NCBI RefSeq assembly: GCF_002878395.1
Contig: NC_061117.1
Location: 224,715,597-224,779,596, forward strand
Origin: Capsicum annuum
Lineage: Eukaryota > Streptophyta > Magnoliopsida > Solanales > Solanaceae
Reading direction: 5' to 3'
Length of the DNA stretch: 64,000 bases
Of this stretch, positions 10,977 through 21,937 are shown piece by piece. Each line of letters starts with the position of its first letter. The first letter of the stretch is position 1. The position numbers were made by a program, and so were the translations under genes. The notes beneath the pieces are model-generated. The model was not told the DNA's origin, ran no database searches, and saw only the letters and a list, made by a program, of their open reading frames with translations.

Positions 10977-11858
10977 TCATATTTGTTTGATCCTTTTTTT
11001 GGTCTTTCTTCGGGGCACGACAATCCGTGGCTTGTGGCCAATCTTGCCACAATTGAAGCATTTTTCCTTGAATTTTTTCTTGGGTTGATTGCTTCCTTGT
11101 TCAACTTTCTTCTTTTTCTTAGAATTGTTTTGATCATCTTCCACAATATGTGCTCCGTTAATTGCAGAATTTCCTTTTGACCTTCTTTCGGCAACTTTAT
11201 TATCCTCTTCAATTTGCAGTCGGACAATAAGATCTTCGATAGTCATCTCCTTGCGTTTATGCTTTAAGTAGTTTTCGAAGTCTTTCCACATTGATGGTAG
11301 CTTCTTAATTATCGCTGCTACTTGGAAAGCATCATTCACAATCAAACCTACAAAACAGTTTATGTGAGTATTAAGAACTTTTTCAAGTTGTTCAACTAAG
11401 GTATTTTTCAAAAATATACCTTCTGCTAGGAGATCGTGGATGATTACTTGCAATTCCTGCACTTGAGAGACAACCGATTTGCTATCTATCATTTTAAAGT
11501 CCAGGAAACTTGCAACAAAGAATTTCTTAATTCCCGCATCCTCTGTCTGGTATTTTCGTTCTAGTGCCCCCACAATTCCTTCAATGTCTTAGTTCCACTG
11601 TAAACATTGTAGAGGTCGTCTTGGTGACCACTCAATATATAATTCTTGCAAAGGAAGTCCGAGTGCTTCCAAGCTTCTACAATCATGAAATGCTCTTTGT
11701 CACTAGTGAACTTTAACATCTTCTGCTGTCATCGCTTAAAGTCAATGCCCGCAAATTTTCTGGACTTCTTCGCAGGTGCCATAGGTTGCGAAGCATTTGC
11801 TCGACTTGTTGAGGCAATACTAGTTGCCCCCACAGTCGTAGCCGCATCTTGCATTTGA
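10977..11858 (-). pseudogene. copia-1 GAG (broken)
   Basis: A copia GAG reading frame starts near 11845 after the 5' LTR remnant. It has an early in-frame TGA near 11735 and further breaks before the long open stretch 11573-10977. That stretch has the retrotransposon GAG helices (YQTEDAGIKKFFVASFLDFK and following) and a CCHC zinc knuckle that begins CFNCGKIGHK but has lost its final Cys by frameshift. It is the nucleocapsid remnant of the element. Confidence 0.8.
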
Positions 11859-11871
11859 CTTTAGTTAGTCA

Positions 11872-12188
11872 TTTTCCCTTTGACATTTGGATTAAATTTC
11901 TATCAAATAAACTTTGTCCAAAAAGATAGATCTCGTCGATCGATTATTTACCGAAGCTAGAGCCGAGCAAGCGACGATGACAGCACGAGGCATCTCTTAT
12001 TTCTCACCTCACTTAGCATGTGGAAATGTGTTTCACAATATAAACACTTTAAAGCTTCTTTCTCCCACATTGAGAATTTTAGTAAGCTTTCCTATTTTGA
12101 GCACACTTTCCATTTTGGTGTAAACTCAATTTTCTCTTTCACTTAATTCCCTCCATTTTCCATTCAAACACACACACATAGAACCCAA
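11872..12188 (-). repeat. 5' LTR remnant of copia-1 (promoter part deleted)
   Basis: It aligns with 3954-4294 of the 3' LTR from TTGGGTTCTATGTG to AAAGGGAAAA on the minus strand. It lacks everything that follows in the 3' LTR, including the TATA box, R, U5 and the primer binding site, and GAG begins within about 30 bp. The deletion removed the element's own promoter. Confidence 0.75.
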
Positions 12189-12395
12189 GATTATTAACAA
12201 GCTGAAGAAACAGCTCACAACAAACGTCAAATATGGTGAATCAAGTCTTCAAAAAATGATGAAACCAATAAGAATACAACCAACCAATTCATCCCTAAAC
12301 AGTACACAGTACTAAGGTGTGATAAGGTTTAACAAGTTTGTCAGCGAAGTCCTGAGCAGGGTCTTGCCTGTTTCCATATAGTTCAATCAAACATG
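12189..12395 (-). other. Probable 3'UTR of the kinesin gene
   Basis: Short stretch between the kinesin stop codon and the copia-1 5' LTR remnant. The element therefore lies directly downstream of the gene and may have replaced part of its original 3' flank. Confidence 0.4.
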
Positions 12396-15300
12396 TCATA
12401 TGTGTTCCTGATAAATGGCACCAAATTCTGCTCTCCATGATTGATCATCATCATACTCAGTATGTTGGTTGGTGTTGTCGTTGTTTGCTATATCAGAGTC
12501 CTGCCTGTAAATTGGCGGTCTCAACGCTGCTTCTGGCAATCGGCTCTCAGCAAGATACTGTTTCATTGTTATCATCTCCATCTTATGTTTTCTCTTCAGC
12601 TTCTCTATTTGCTTCTTCAACTTCTCGTTCTCTTCCTTTGATTGTGTTAAGTTCTCCTGTGAAACAAAAAAAAAGGAATAATTTATCAAACCGACTACAC
12701 ATTGGTACCAGACCGGTTGGTTGATCCGTGTTTAAACACAAGATTTACCTCAGCAAGGGAAGCTGTTTCTTCTGCTTCTCTCAACCTAACAAGAAGTTCT
12801 CCAGCAGCCTGAACAGCTTCAGCAGTGTCTTTAAGTTGAGCTCTAAGGCTTCTGTTCTCCTTTTTCAGCATTTCCCTCTCTCTCTCCCTTTCCACTCTCA
12901 AAGCAGAAAGCTCCGCAGCGAGAGACTTGGCGAAACGAGCACCATGACCTTTCTTTCCTGCTTTTGCTGCAGCCATTTTCACATCCTGTATCCCTTGCAA
13001 GATCAACTTATGCTTCTCAGCTAAGTCGTTGTACTTCTCCTGTAATTCTGCGTAATGCTCAATTATTCTGGCTTGTCCAACAACAGATCGTTTAAGGGCA
13101 TCATCCAACTCATCTGTGCACTTCTTCTCCAACATTAATTCCATTGCAACCTTTTCTGCACGCTGGCGATGAGCCTCAAGGTCAATTCTAAGCTCGTCAG
13201 TTAGACAAATCCACTCACTCTCCATTTCGGTCCATCTTTCTCGTTCCTTCTCAAGCTCTTCATCAGAACCTTTAGCAGCATATACACCACTTTTTCTCAG
13301 CTGCATTGATTGTGCTAACAAAGAGGATCTGGTTCTTTCAATTGATTTATTTGTAGAAGCTCCCTGTGACAGCAATTGGGACCTTAGACCTCCAATTTCT
13401 TTAAGTAGTGTTTCTCTCTCAGACATGTCAAACAGTTTTTTGCCACCACAGTTTTCCACATCGCCTTGAATTTCTTTAATTTCATACTTCTCTGCTACAG
13501 CTTCAGACTCAGGACTTTCATCATCCCATTTCAGGAGCTGAAGCAAAACACAAGGCGCAAGTAAATATTAAGGTAAAACACGGAAAAAACTCAACTTCAA
13601 CAAAAGAAAGCTAAAAACGACACTCACCTTTGGGATGTTTGGTGATTGACTCACACTCTGATTGATTATAGAAGCTTGCATCTCATTGTCCTTGAGATCA
13701 ACGGCATTCTTGCCACATTCAACCAGCGAACTCTGTTCTATTGTGCATTTACACTGGACTAGCTGCAAGGAAGATTCATAATAGATGTCAAATTTTAAGT
13801 AAAATTTTGTCACATTGAAACAAATTACTCGAGCGAAAGAGCTCTTACTCGCTGGTTTAGGTGCTCAATTTTGGCTGCTTGATCCTTGCATACGCCTTCA
13901 AGCTGCTTCTCTCTCTCTAGAGCTTGGAACAAAATTTTCTCCGAATCCTGCCAAAGAAGACAGAATGATATTTAAACTTACAGCCGCAATGAGACAAATA
14001 AAGAAAAAGGCAAGCTACTCATTTCCATACTTTAGGCACTTGATCTGAACTTTCCTCTTCCATGGGGACCATCCATGTCCCACTGCTATCCTTAACAACA
14101 CTAGAGGAAGTTCCTTTCGTCGTCTTGCACTTTGGACAGAGGAATGAAGTGGCTACAAGAGGAGAAGTTTGCCCCTCTTCGGATGATGTTTGAATAGAAG
14201 CATTGGCCTTGTCATTTTTCACTGCCAAATGTTCAAAAGAGAAGGAAACTAAAGATTTATTTGATGCAGAATTCCTCTGGTGATAGTCAATGATTTCTAG
14301 ACCTCTATGTAGACTGGCAGCCAAGGACTCAGTTGGCCCAGGAAATATTCTGCTGGACCTCAAAGAAGACTGGACAAGGTCAACTTGTTTCTGCGGTAGG
14401 GAAGGCAATTCAGAACTTTTGGAGGAACATTGAATATTTTCACTGGAGATAATTAAGCTCTTCCTCTGCATGTTCCGAAATTTTGGGGACTCAGATAACA
14501 CTGGGCCCTGAAGATCAGCAGAATGGCGGGATTGACTGATTGAGATGCTGCTACAGTATTCAGGCTGCATTGTTTTCATCTCTTGATCAGCATCATCAAG
14601 GGTCTCCAGCATTATCTCTTTTGAGTTAATGTCTTCACCTTCACTTTCTTCTGAACAGCTGAGATAGTGTTCACTTTCTCCAGAAGAATATTTGAGAGAG
14701 TTTTTCTTCGAGTTATTTTCATGTGAACCACGTAAGTTATCAATCTGGAGCTGTAGTTCTTTTATATCATCCTCATTTATGTGAATTTCTTCTTCTTCAG
14801 TCTCGTTATCTATGTTAGGTAAGATCAGTGAACGGTTAAGGCTCACTCTCAATTGATTCATGCTTTCACGTACGTTTGGTCCCCTGAAGGATCCATGGTT
14901 GCTTCCAACTGAAATGCTTGCACTTGAGCGAGCTCTTATAAGCTCTTCCTGTAAGCAATAAAGAGCATAAAGTCAGAAACAGTTCATGTTCTGGAGGAAT
15001 TGGACGAGCAGCTGCACCCTTGAGACAAGTGAAAGTACCTTCAGTTGGCGAATCTGATCACTCAGGCCATTAACATCGTCTTCTGTTATTTCATTTACCA
15101 ATGGCTCATTTGGTATGAGTTTCACTCGTTTCCCAAATCTCAGAGTGCTTACTGTTTCACTATTATGCCTACATAAATGTTCCTCAAATTAGTGACATTT
15201 AAAAGAGAATAAACGATGTTTCATATGCAAGTTGGTCCGGATGATATGACCTCATTCAGGGTCACTTACACCAAAGTAATTTTACAATTTTAACCATTAA

Positions 15301-18300
15301 AAATGTGCTATTTCAGGCATGTCATTAGGTACAGAAAATTCTTTACCCAGCTACATTGAAAAGCACAAAGCATCTTTGTAATATTCATAAGAAAAACTAA
15401 GTGAGCAGAAAAAGGAATTACTTGTTTTCTGGGCTGATGGCACATATGACAGAGAGTTTGGCATTCCCTCCGAGTGATTCTCTCATTAAATGAGTCAAAG
15501 TGGAACTTCGATATGAAACATCCTCAAGTTTCCTGGACTGACTCGTTTCAGAGAGGAAATTTACTAAATGCCTGCACCAGTTTAAGATACAATTAACTAG
15601 ATGTAACATGCCTAAATAACTGGAACTCTATTATATTTTCTTTCAAACCATAACACATGAGCTATACACCAATAAAAACTAGATATTACAGAAAAATATG
15701 GGAATTTTTACATTAAGAAGGTTTAGCATACATGAATGATCTAATAATTTTCAACAGTTGTTGTACAAACTCTTTGAGGCATCCTTGTGATGACAACAGA
15801 TCAGCAATGGTTTTGTGTGATCATGTTAGAAATTTCAACAGCATTTACAGCATGAAGGCATCACTTTAAGAAAACAAACATTTTGAAACTCTAAGGCGAT
15901 AGTGTTGGCAATATGTATACATGAAAAAAAAAAAAAAATTTGGTGAAAGGTAGTTTTGAGTGCAAAAGTCAACAAACATGAAATGATATTTTAAATCAAC
16001 GGCCACAGCATGCAAGAACAATCAGTAAAACGTATGTACCATACCCGAGCAGTGATGTGGACTTCTTTATGTACTTCCCTTCCTTAACAAACTGTTTACC
16101 AGCATCATCAGGAATATTTTTATCAAATCCAGCAAGATCAACAAGGCTCATTCTGCTCATCTTTGAACTACCAAAACAGGTTGATGAGGACTCCTGAAGC
16201 AATATTTTTTTATTAGACATGTAAATGATTAAAGGTCTTCAAATATGAATATTTTTAAATACAAAAAATCTGTAGTGAGAAAACAGAAGGTAAACAATTA
16301 AAGGTCTTCAAATATGAATATTTTTAAATACAAAAAATCTAAAGTGAGAAAACAGAAGGTAATATGAACCCCGGGGGTTCAATAATAACACACAAGAAAC
16401 CGGATTTCATTGTTGGAAGATACCTTGCACCAGGACTCAATGATGCAGGTAAAAACAATGTGAGACCTAGAACTCTTGGAATTTATGCTCGTTGATCCAA
16501 CTTTTCTACTTGAAAGGCCCTACAATTCAAAACACAAAAGAATAGGGAACAATAAGAACAATAGCTTTACAAGTGAAAGCTATGTGGAGCTATTCTTATC
16601 TCAATTTATTGCATTGACAGAGCTACAAGAGTTTTTCCCAACAAAAGTTAATAGTATTATGATAGGAAAAGCACTTGTGCACCTTAATCAACATCTGGGA
16701 TACATCCTCGTAGGTAGACACATATTCCTCAGTTATGTTCTCTACATAGAATCCGACTCTTGGATCATCCATTATCTGGAATAACCAACAAGGTCAAATC
16801 TTTAGCGTTCTACTATCTTCAGAAAGTGATAAGATCAGAACAACATTGTTTTCCAAGATTTACAACTAACCTTTAAGTTTCGCTGAGTAGGATCAAGGAG
16901 ATCCCCAATGTGTTCATCATATATCTGTAAAGCAAAAGTTTGACATGATTTAATTTGGCATAAGTATGCAATAGACATGAGAAAGGGTACATGGTGAAAT
17001 ACATACCTCTAGGAATGAGCAACGACACTGATAATTTATCTGTTTACCTTCAGAGTTCTCTTGCTCCTGATCAGTAAAGGAAATTATCCAAACATCAGAA
17101 ATGTCTCTACAGTTTAAGTTCTAATTAGTGACTGGATACGGAACTTACTTTTCGTATACTAGAAAACAACGTTTGGAAAATGCGTGGCACAATGCCTTGA
17201 AGACCATTAGGTGATGGAACTTCAACAATGGAACTAGGAGGTCCCCACATGGTATAAGTCTTGCCACTTCCAGTCTATGACCAAAAGAATCACTTCAGGC
17301 ATCAGATGCAGTTCATGACACGAAGAGGCAATGAAAATGAAACATAAGAAGTAAGACTAACCTGTCCATAAGCTAAGAGAGAAGTGTTGTAACCTGCCAA
17401 TGCATCCTTAACTAACGGAAAACCAACCGATTGAAATATATCTTCCTGTTGTCATAAGAATAATCAGCTTATATATGAAAATTTTCTTTATTATTGGAAC
17501 CTTGTAAAATCAGCATTCAGCAAAATTAGACCCCTCCTTAATTACAACAAATAAGCCTCTACCCCAAACTAGTGGGGATAGCTAAAGCCTCCTCAATATA
17601 TTTACCATCTATTTGGACTTCATTCAAATATCGGCACAAGATTTATCTCTTAGTGTAAAATCAGCGCTTTTCTAAGACTAGAGGGTTTAGATTTCACATT
17701 GCCTCTATTTGACCTAATGTGAGCGTAACAACAACTAAATTAATTCTAACTAGTCATTATAGCCTATATTTTCTTCTATTGTTTAACTCTTAGCTAAGTC
17801 CCCTCCTTAATTATGAATATCAGAAACTAAAATGAAAAGTTATGGACATGAAAAGAACCAAGCACCATCTAAAAAGCACAGTTAATTCAAAAAAAAAAAA
17901 AAACGTGAAAAGTCAGAAACTAGGAAGTTAATTTACCAACCTGATTCGAATTTGAACCAAAAACCATGTCAAAGTTAAACTTTCTATCAGCAACACACAC
18001 TGAAGTATCAGAAACTTTGCGAACCGCTTGGCTTCCACTCTCAACACCATTAGCAGGTCTAATCCTTGCAACAACCTGTCAAACACCCAACATATCGAAT
18101 ACATGAAGATCATTATAGCTCAAAAACGCAATAACAATGGAAGATACATAGCAAAACAAAGGGATAGATAAACCCACAGTCCAAATCTATTGTCAAAAAC
18201 TAACATAGTTCATACAAGCTATAGCCTTTTGGTTATGGGTTCATACCAAACTCAGAACTTTCGACACACACACACACATATATAAATGGAAAATCCTTTT

Positions 18301-19145
18301 AAAAGCTCACAAGTACTCCCTCCGTCCCAATTTATTTGGCACAAATGAAATTTCAAGAGTCAACCAAGTTTTTCTCTAAGCAGAATTTCTCTGTCTTTTA
18401 GATATTTTAAGTTGTTAATTATTGTAACTTACGAAGGGGTGCCTTAAGTAACTAGTAAAGTTGTTGTCATGTGACCAGTAGGTCACGGGTTCAATTCAGA
18501 GATACAATCTTTGACAGAAATACAAGGTAAGGTTGCTACAACAGACTTTGTTTGTGGTCCGCATGTCATGCATAGCGGGAGCTTCAGTGCATCGGACTAC
18601 CCTTCTTAGGGTTGTTTATAGTATTTTTTACTAGTTTTCAAATAATATAGAACTTTGAATCTCGAAATTCCAACTGTGCCACATTAATTGCGACAAAGTG
18701 AATATTAAATTTGAACCCATAATTTTAAAAGTACAATGAGATTCCACATAAAATTTAAGTGATCCTAAATCCACCTCTTTCGACATCAACTTAATTAAAA
18801 CAGCAACTTTACAAAAACAGCGAAATAGATCAGCAAGGATTGTTCAATTACCTTTACTGGTGGATCTGGAGCTTCTAGGGTTTGTTCCTGCGCAACAGAT
18901 CTGGTCAATTCTCCCGAAGTAACACTATCAGTTGTCTTCAAGACGGGTTTTTTGAGCATCGAACTCGTCGGTAACAACGGTGGATCGCTGATTTGAATAT
19001 TCGGATCTATCGGAGCGACATTTTCACTGTTCATTTTATGCTTAAATCGACTTGAATTCAACTTTTTCTTAGTTGAAACTGATTTAGGAAGGAAGCTACG
19101 GATCGATGAGGCGGAAATGTTGCCTAAGAATCTGTTTTCCGACAT
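12396..19145 (-). CDS. KIN-12 class kinesin motor protein (KIN-12F-like), 16 exons
   Basis: Exons: 19145-18852, 18075-17941, 17445-17362, 17274-17149, 17066-17007, 16924-16871, 16775-16683, 16519-16424, 16193-16045, 15571-15422, 15168-15039, 14948-14031, 13947-13849, 13762-13628, 13537-12749 and 12656-12396. The join is 3573 bp, 1190 residues. After a basic N-terminus, the motor domain runs from about residue 99 to 450 with the P-loop GQTGSGKT (170-177), the [20 protein letters not shown] segment typical of KIN-12, switch I NSKSSRSH (295-302) and [14 protein letters not shown]. Switch II reads DLAGFD (333-338) where active kinesins have DLAGSE. The C-terminal third (about 760-1150) is a long coiled coil. 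KIN-12 kinesins act on microtubules at the preprophase band or phragmoplast. Assignment to KIN-12 is firm; KIN-12F (At3g20150-like) is from memory of its tail and degenerate switch II. Confidence 0.88.
17535..17660 (-). repeat. Au-SINE-like fragment in kinesin intron 2
   Basis: Contains ACAACAAATAAGCCTCTACC, CCAAACTAGTGGGGATAGCTA and then a CATCTATTTGGACTTCATTC-like stretch, a diverged match to the 3' half of Au-type SINEs in reverse orientation. The same family is present at 56030-56470. Confidence 0.5.
18315..18702. mobile_element. Stowaway-type MITE in kinesin intron 1, with a SINE inserted in it
   Basis: The left end TACTCCCTCCGTCCCAATTT is the common Stowaway terminus. The right end GTGCCACATTAATTGCGACAA is a decayed inverted copy of it. 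The middle is interrupted by a TS-type SINE (about 18433-18610). Confidence 0.65.
18433..18610 (+). mobile_element. TS-type SINE (tRNA-derived)
   Basis: Starts GAAGGGGTGCCTTAAGTAAC and contains AAAGTTGTTGTCATGTGACC, the pol III B-box region GGTCACGGGTTCAATTC, then TGGTCCGC and GCATAGCGGGAGCTTCAGTG, the order of the Solanaceae TS SINE. It lies in kinesin intron 1 inside a Stowaway MITE. Confidence 0.8.
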
Positions 19146-20805
19146 TTTTGAACGGCGAAAATGCGAGATTTTTCGAAGAAAAGGGGAGAGCGTTAGTGAG
19201 TAAAGTGAATGGATATGAATTTTTTGTGAGATTTTGGGGAAAATGAGAGACGTTTGAAGATTGTATATAGTTGAGAAATGACCGTTGTGTTTAAATGTTC
19301 AAATTGGAAGAGTGAAATGACGAAAGTATCCTCTTGGTTGTTCTTTATTTTCATTAATAGGATTTTGCTTGGGCTTGTAGAGGTGTTCTTTTTGGTTTGG
19401 GCTAAGACCTATGACGAGAGGCCCAGTAAGGCTTGATGGACTTAAATCTTACAAAAATGACCTTTATAAGAGTTGGTCCTGATTTTTTTACATCGCTTCG
19501 TAAATTTTAATGATAACACAGATGTTTAGAACATTTCAAGATAGTGAACCTGCACAGTTGACTTGAAGCTCTACTTCATAAATAAAAGTTAGAACGTAAT
19601 TATGTTGCACATCAGATATAAGTTTTAACTTTTGTTCATAAGACAGACGTTTAGGACATTAAAGACAGCGAAGTTGTTCAATGACCACGAGTTATACCTT
19701 ATAGACAAACGTTAAAACTTACGTTTGGACATTTTAGGGGATAAAAAATCAAAACTAGACAACTTAGGAGACACTAGATGTAATTTCTTGTAAAATGGGT
19801 GATCTTGTCTTAATCCCCACTAGTCAACATTCGATAACAACATACTCTAATTTCACAAGTGGGGTTAGGTGATGGTAGAGTGAACATAGACGTTACTCCT
19901 TACCTTGGGAGATCTAGGGGTTATTTCGAGTAGACTCTTTGCTCGGGAAAAAATAATTCAAAGTAGTTAGAAAAAAAAATGATAAAACAAAAGAAGTCAT
20001 GACAAAGTAGTTAAAAAGTGTTGTCGATGGGGCAAGTGGGTCCAAAAATTCCAAGACCACCCACTTCCAGCGTTATTCTCGTGATTCAAAGGGCAAAGTG
20101 TTCAAATTACAGTTTTAGGATCGTTGTTTGAAGAATAGTTTTAAGATTAAAATAATTTTACATATGAATGTGAAAGCAATTACCTACTAATACCATTTCT
20201 ACTAACTTGGATTATAAAATTGTTGAACGTAACTCATACTTTAACTTTAATCTAAAATTAAATTAATTAATGATTAGGAGTCCATATCAAAGTACGATTA
20301 TACTAACAGTGGAGCATAGAAAGATGAAATGAATTGTGATTGGATTGTCATTAAAATTCAAACTTGTTATATTATTATAAGTCTAATTTTAATCTACTTG
20401 GTTGTTTCCTTGGACATTGATCATTACTATTATGAATTCTATGCATGTTTTAGTGTATGCTACATTATGCTAATTAATTAATAATTAAAACACCAAAGAT
20501 AATTATGGGGGAGAATGTTGGTTGGGGGTTAGGTGTTAACAATGTCAAAATTGCACCATTTTAAAATTGTACCTAATAGTGGCACTACCTCAATGAAACA
20601 ACAAGTGTCAAAGTGTCAAAAATGCTTTATGGATTATTGCAGTGAAGTCACCAAATTAGGCACTTTATGGAGAAGTATCAACATATCTTGTTGGTTGAAA
20701 AAAAAATAAAAATTAACATATCTTTCTGGTATAATCATTTGTTTTCGTTATTATTAGCTCGATTAATTTAAATTTAAGTCATAAATTATTAATATTATTA
20801 TTATT
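19146..20805. other. Kinesin 5' flank and intergenic DNA, with a short RTE-tail copy
   Basis: The first few hundred bases are the presumptive kinesin promoter and 5'UTR. At about 19858-19955 there is a decayed reverse-orientation copy of the short RTE-tail element (AGGGTAGAGTGTACGCAGAC-like, then GGGAGATCTAGGGGTT and CTCGGGAAAA). Otherwise the DNA is AT-rich with no gene recognised. Confidence 0.5.
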
Positions 20806-20980
20806 ATGGTGAAATTGTTGTCATGTGACCAGGAGGTCACGGGTTTAAGTCTTGAAGCAGCTTCTGACAGAAATGCAAGGTATGCAAGGTAAGGTTGAGT
20901 ACAATACACCTTTGTGGTGGACCCTTCCCCAAACACCATACATAGCAATGGCTTTAGTGCACCGAGTTATCCCTTTTTTT
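20806..20980 (+). mobile_element. TS-type SINE
   Basis: Shows TTGTTGTCATGTGACCAGGA, GGTCACGGGTTTAAGTC (B box), a duplicated TGCAAGGTA word, CTTTGTGGTGGACCCTTCCC and TTTAGTGCACCGAGTTATCC, ending in a T run, all in TS SINE order. Confidence 0.8.
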
Positions 20981-21033
20981 TAATTATTATTATCTATAAA
21001 AGGAAAAATGTTGATGTGCTTCATATTAGAAAT

Positions 21034-21926
21034 GGAAAAAGGATAAATATATCCTCGAATAATGATAAATGGCATGTATATACCTCTCGTCATATTTTGA
21101 GTACATATATGTTCCTACCTTTAATAAAATGGTATGTATATACCCCTCACACTAACGGTAGGGGCATATGTGTACCCAAAGTATGACGGAGCGTCGGAGC
21201 CTATATACGTGCCATTTATCATAGTTTTGGAACATATTTGTCCTTTTTTTGTTTTAATTTTTTATCTCAAATAATTAACTCAATCCTCTATCTGGCCCGG
21301 TCCCAATTAAAACTCAAGAGACGCCTATTTAACGAATGTTTTTTCCCACCCCTATAACAATATACACACGCAATATCATAACACCCACTACTACCAATTC
21401 AAAAAAAAAAAAAAAAACTATTAACCCATAACACCCCAAAACAACGCCAAATAAATTGAATCCCCAAAATTTCAATTTTCAGAGAAATTTCATTGGAAAA
21501 ATACTATCCACCACCGGTCAACACTACATAGCCACCGTCTCTGTCAAATCGAAAACACCCCACCAGCCAAACATCGCTGTAATCCTAGCTCTGGCCACCT
21601 TCGGTTTAATCTCCCCTCCCTCTGATTGAGTTGGTTTGAAATTGGGTTCGATGTATATATTGGATCAAGTAGTGAGCTTGGGTCGGTTGATTATTTGTGA
21701 TAAAAAAATTAAAATAGAAAAGGAACAAATATATACCAGAAATATGATAAATGGTACATATATACACTCTGTCATATTTTGGGTACACATATGTCCCTAC
21801 CGTTAGTGTGAGGGACATATATGTACCATTTCATTAACTGTAAGGGTATATATATATACCCAAAGTATGACGAAAGGTATATACGTATCATTTATCACAG
21901 TTCGGAAATATATTTACCCTTTTTCC
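21034..21926. mobile_element. Mutator-like foldback element, 893 bp, with 11-bp target duplication
   Basis: The terminal inverted repeats are about 210 bp (21034-21247 and 21718-21926), both beginning GGAAAAAGGRTAAATAT and sharing TCACACTAACGGTAGGG. The flanking direct repeat is ATATTAGAAAT at 21023-21033 and 21927-21937, perfect over 11 bp. The interior has no coding sequence. Open frames at 20914-21186 and 21606-21818 are chance frames in the repeats. Confidence 0.85.
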
Positions 21927-21937
21927 ATATTAGAAAT

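Larger units (their letters stand above)
3350..12188 (-). mobile_element. Decayed Ty1/copia LTR retrotransposon (copia-1) with a nested solo LTR
   Basis: Domains run right to left as GAG, protease, integrase, reverse transcriptase and RNase H, the Ty1/copia order. LTR sequence lies at both ends: 11872-12188 and 3954-4294 align closely. A G-rich polypurine tract (minus strand GTGGGGGAT, about 4297-4305) abuts the start of the 3' LTR at TTGGGTTC. All reading frames carry stops and frameshifts, and a 3.09-kb gypsy-type solo LTR sits just before the reverse transcriptase core, so the copy is dead. No clear 5-bp target duplication was found around the whole element. The left limit is approximate. 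Confidence 0.8.

Noticed and set aside
12437..13024. Plus-strand open frames opposite the kinesin coiled coil
   Set aside because: Shadow frames of real minus-strand exons.
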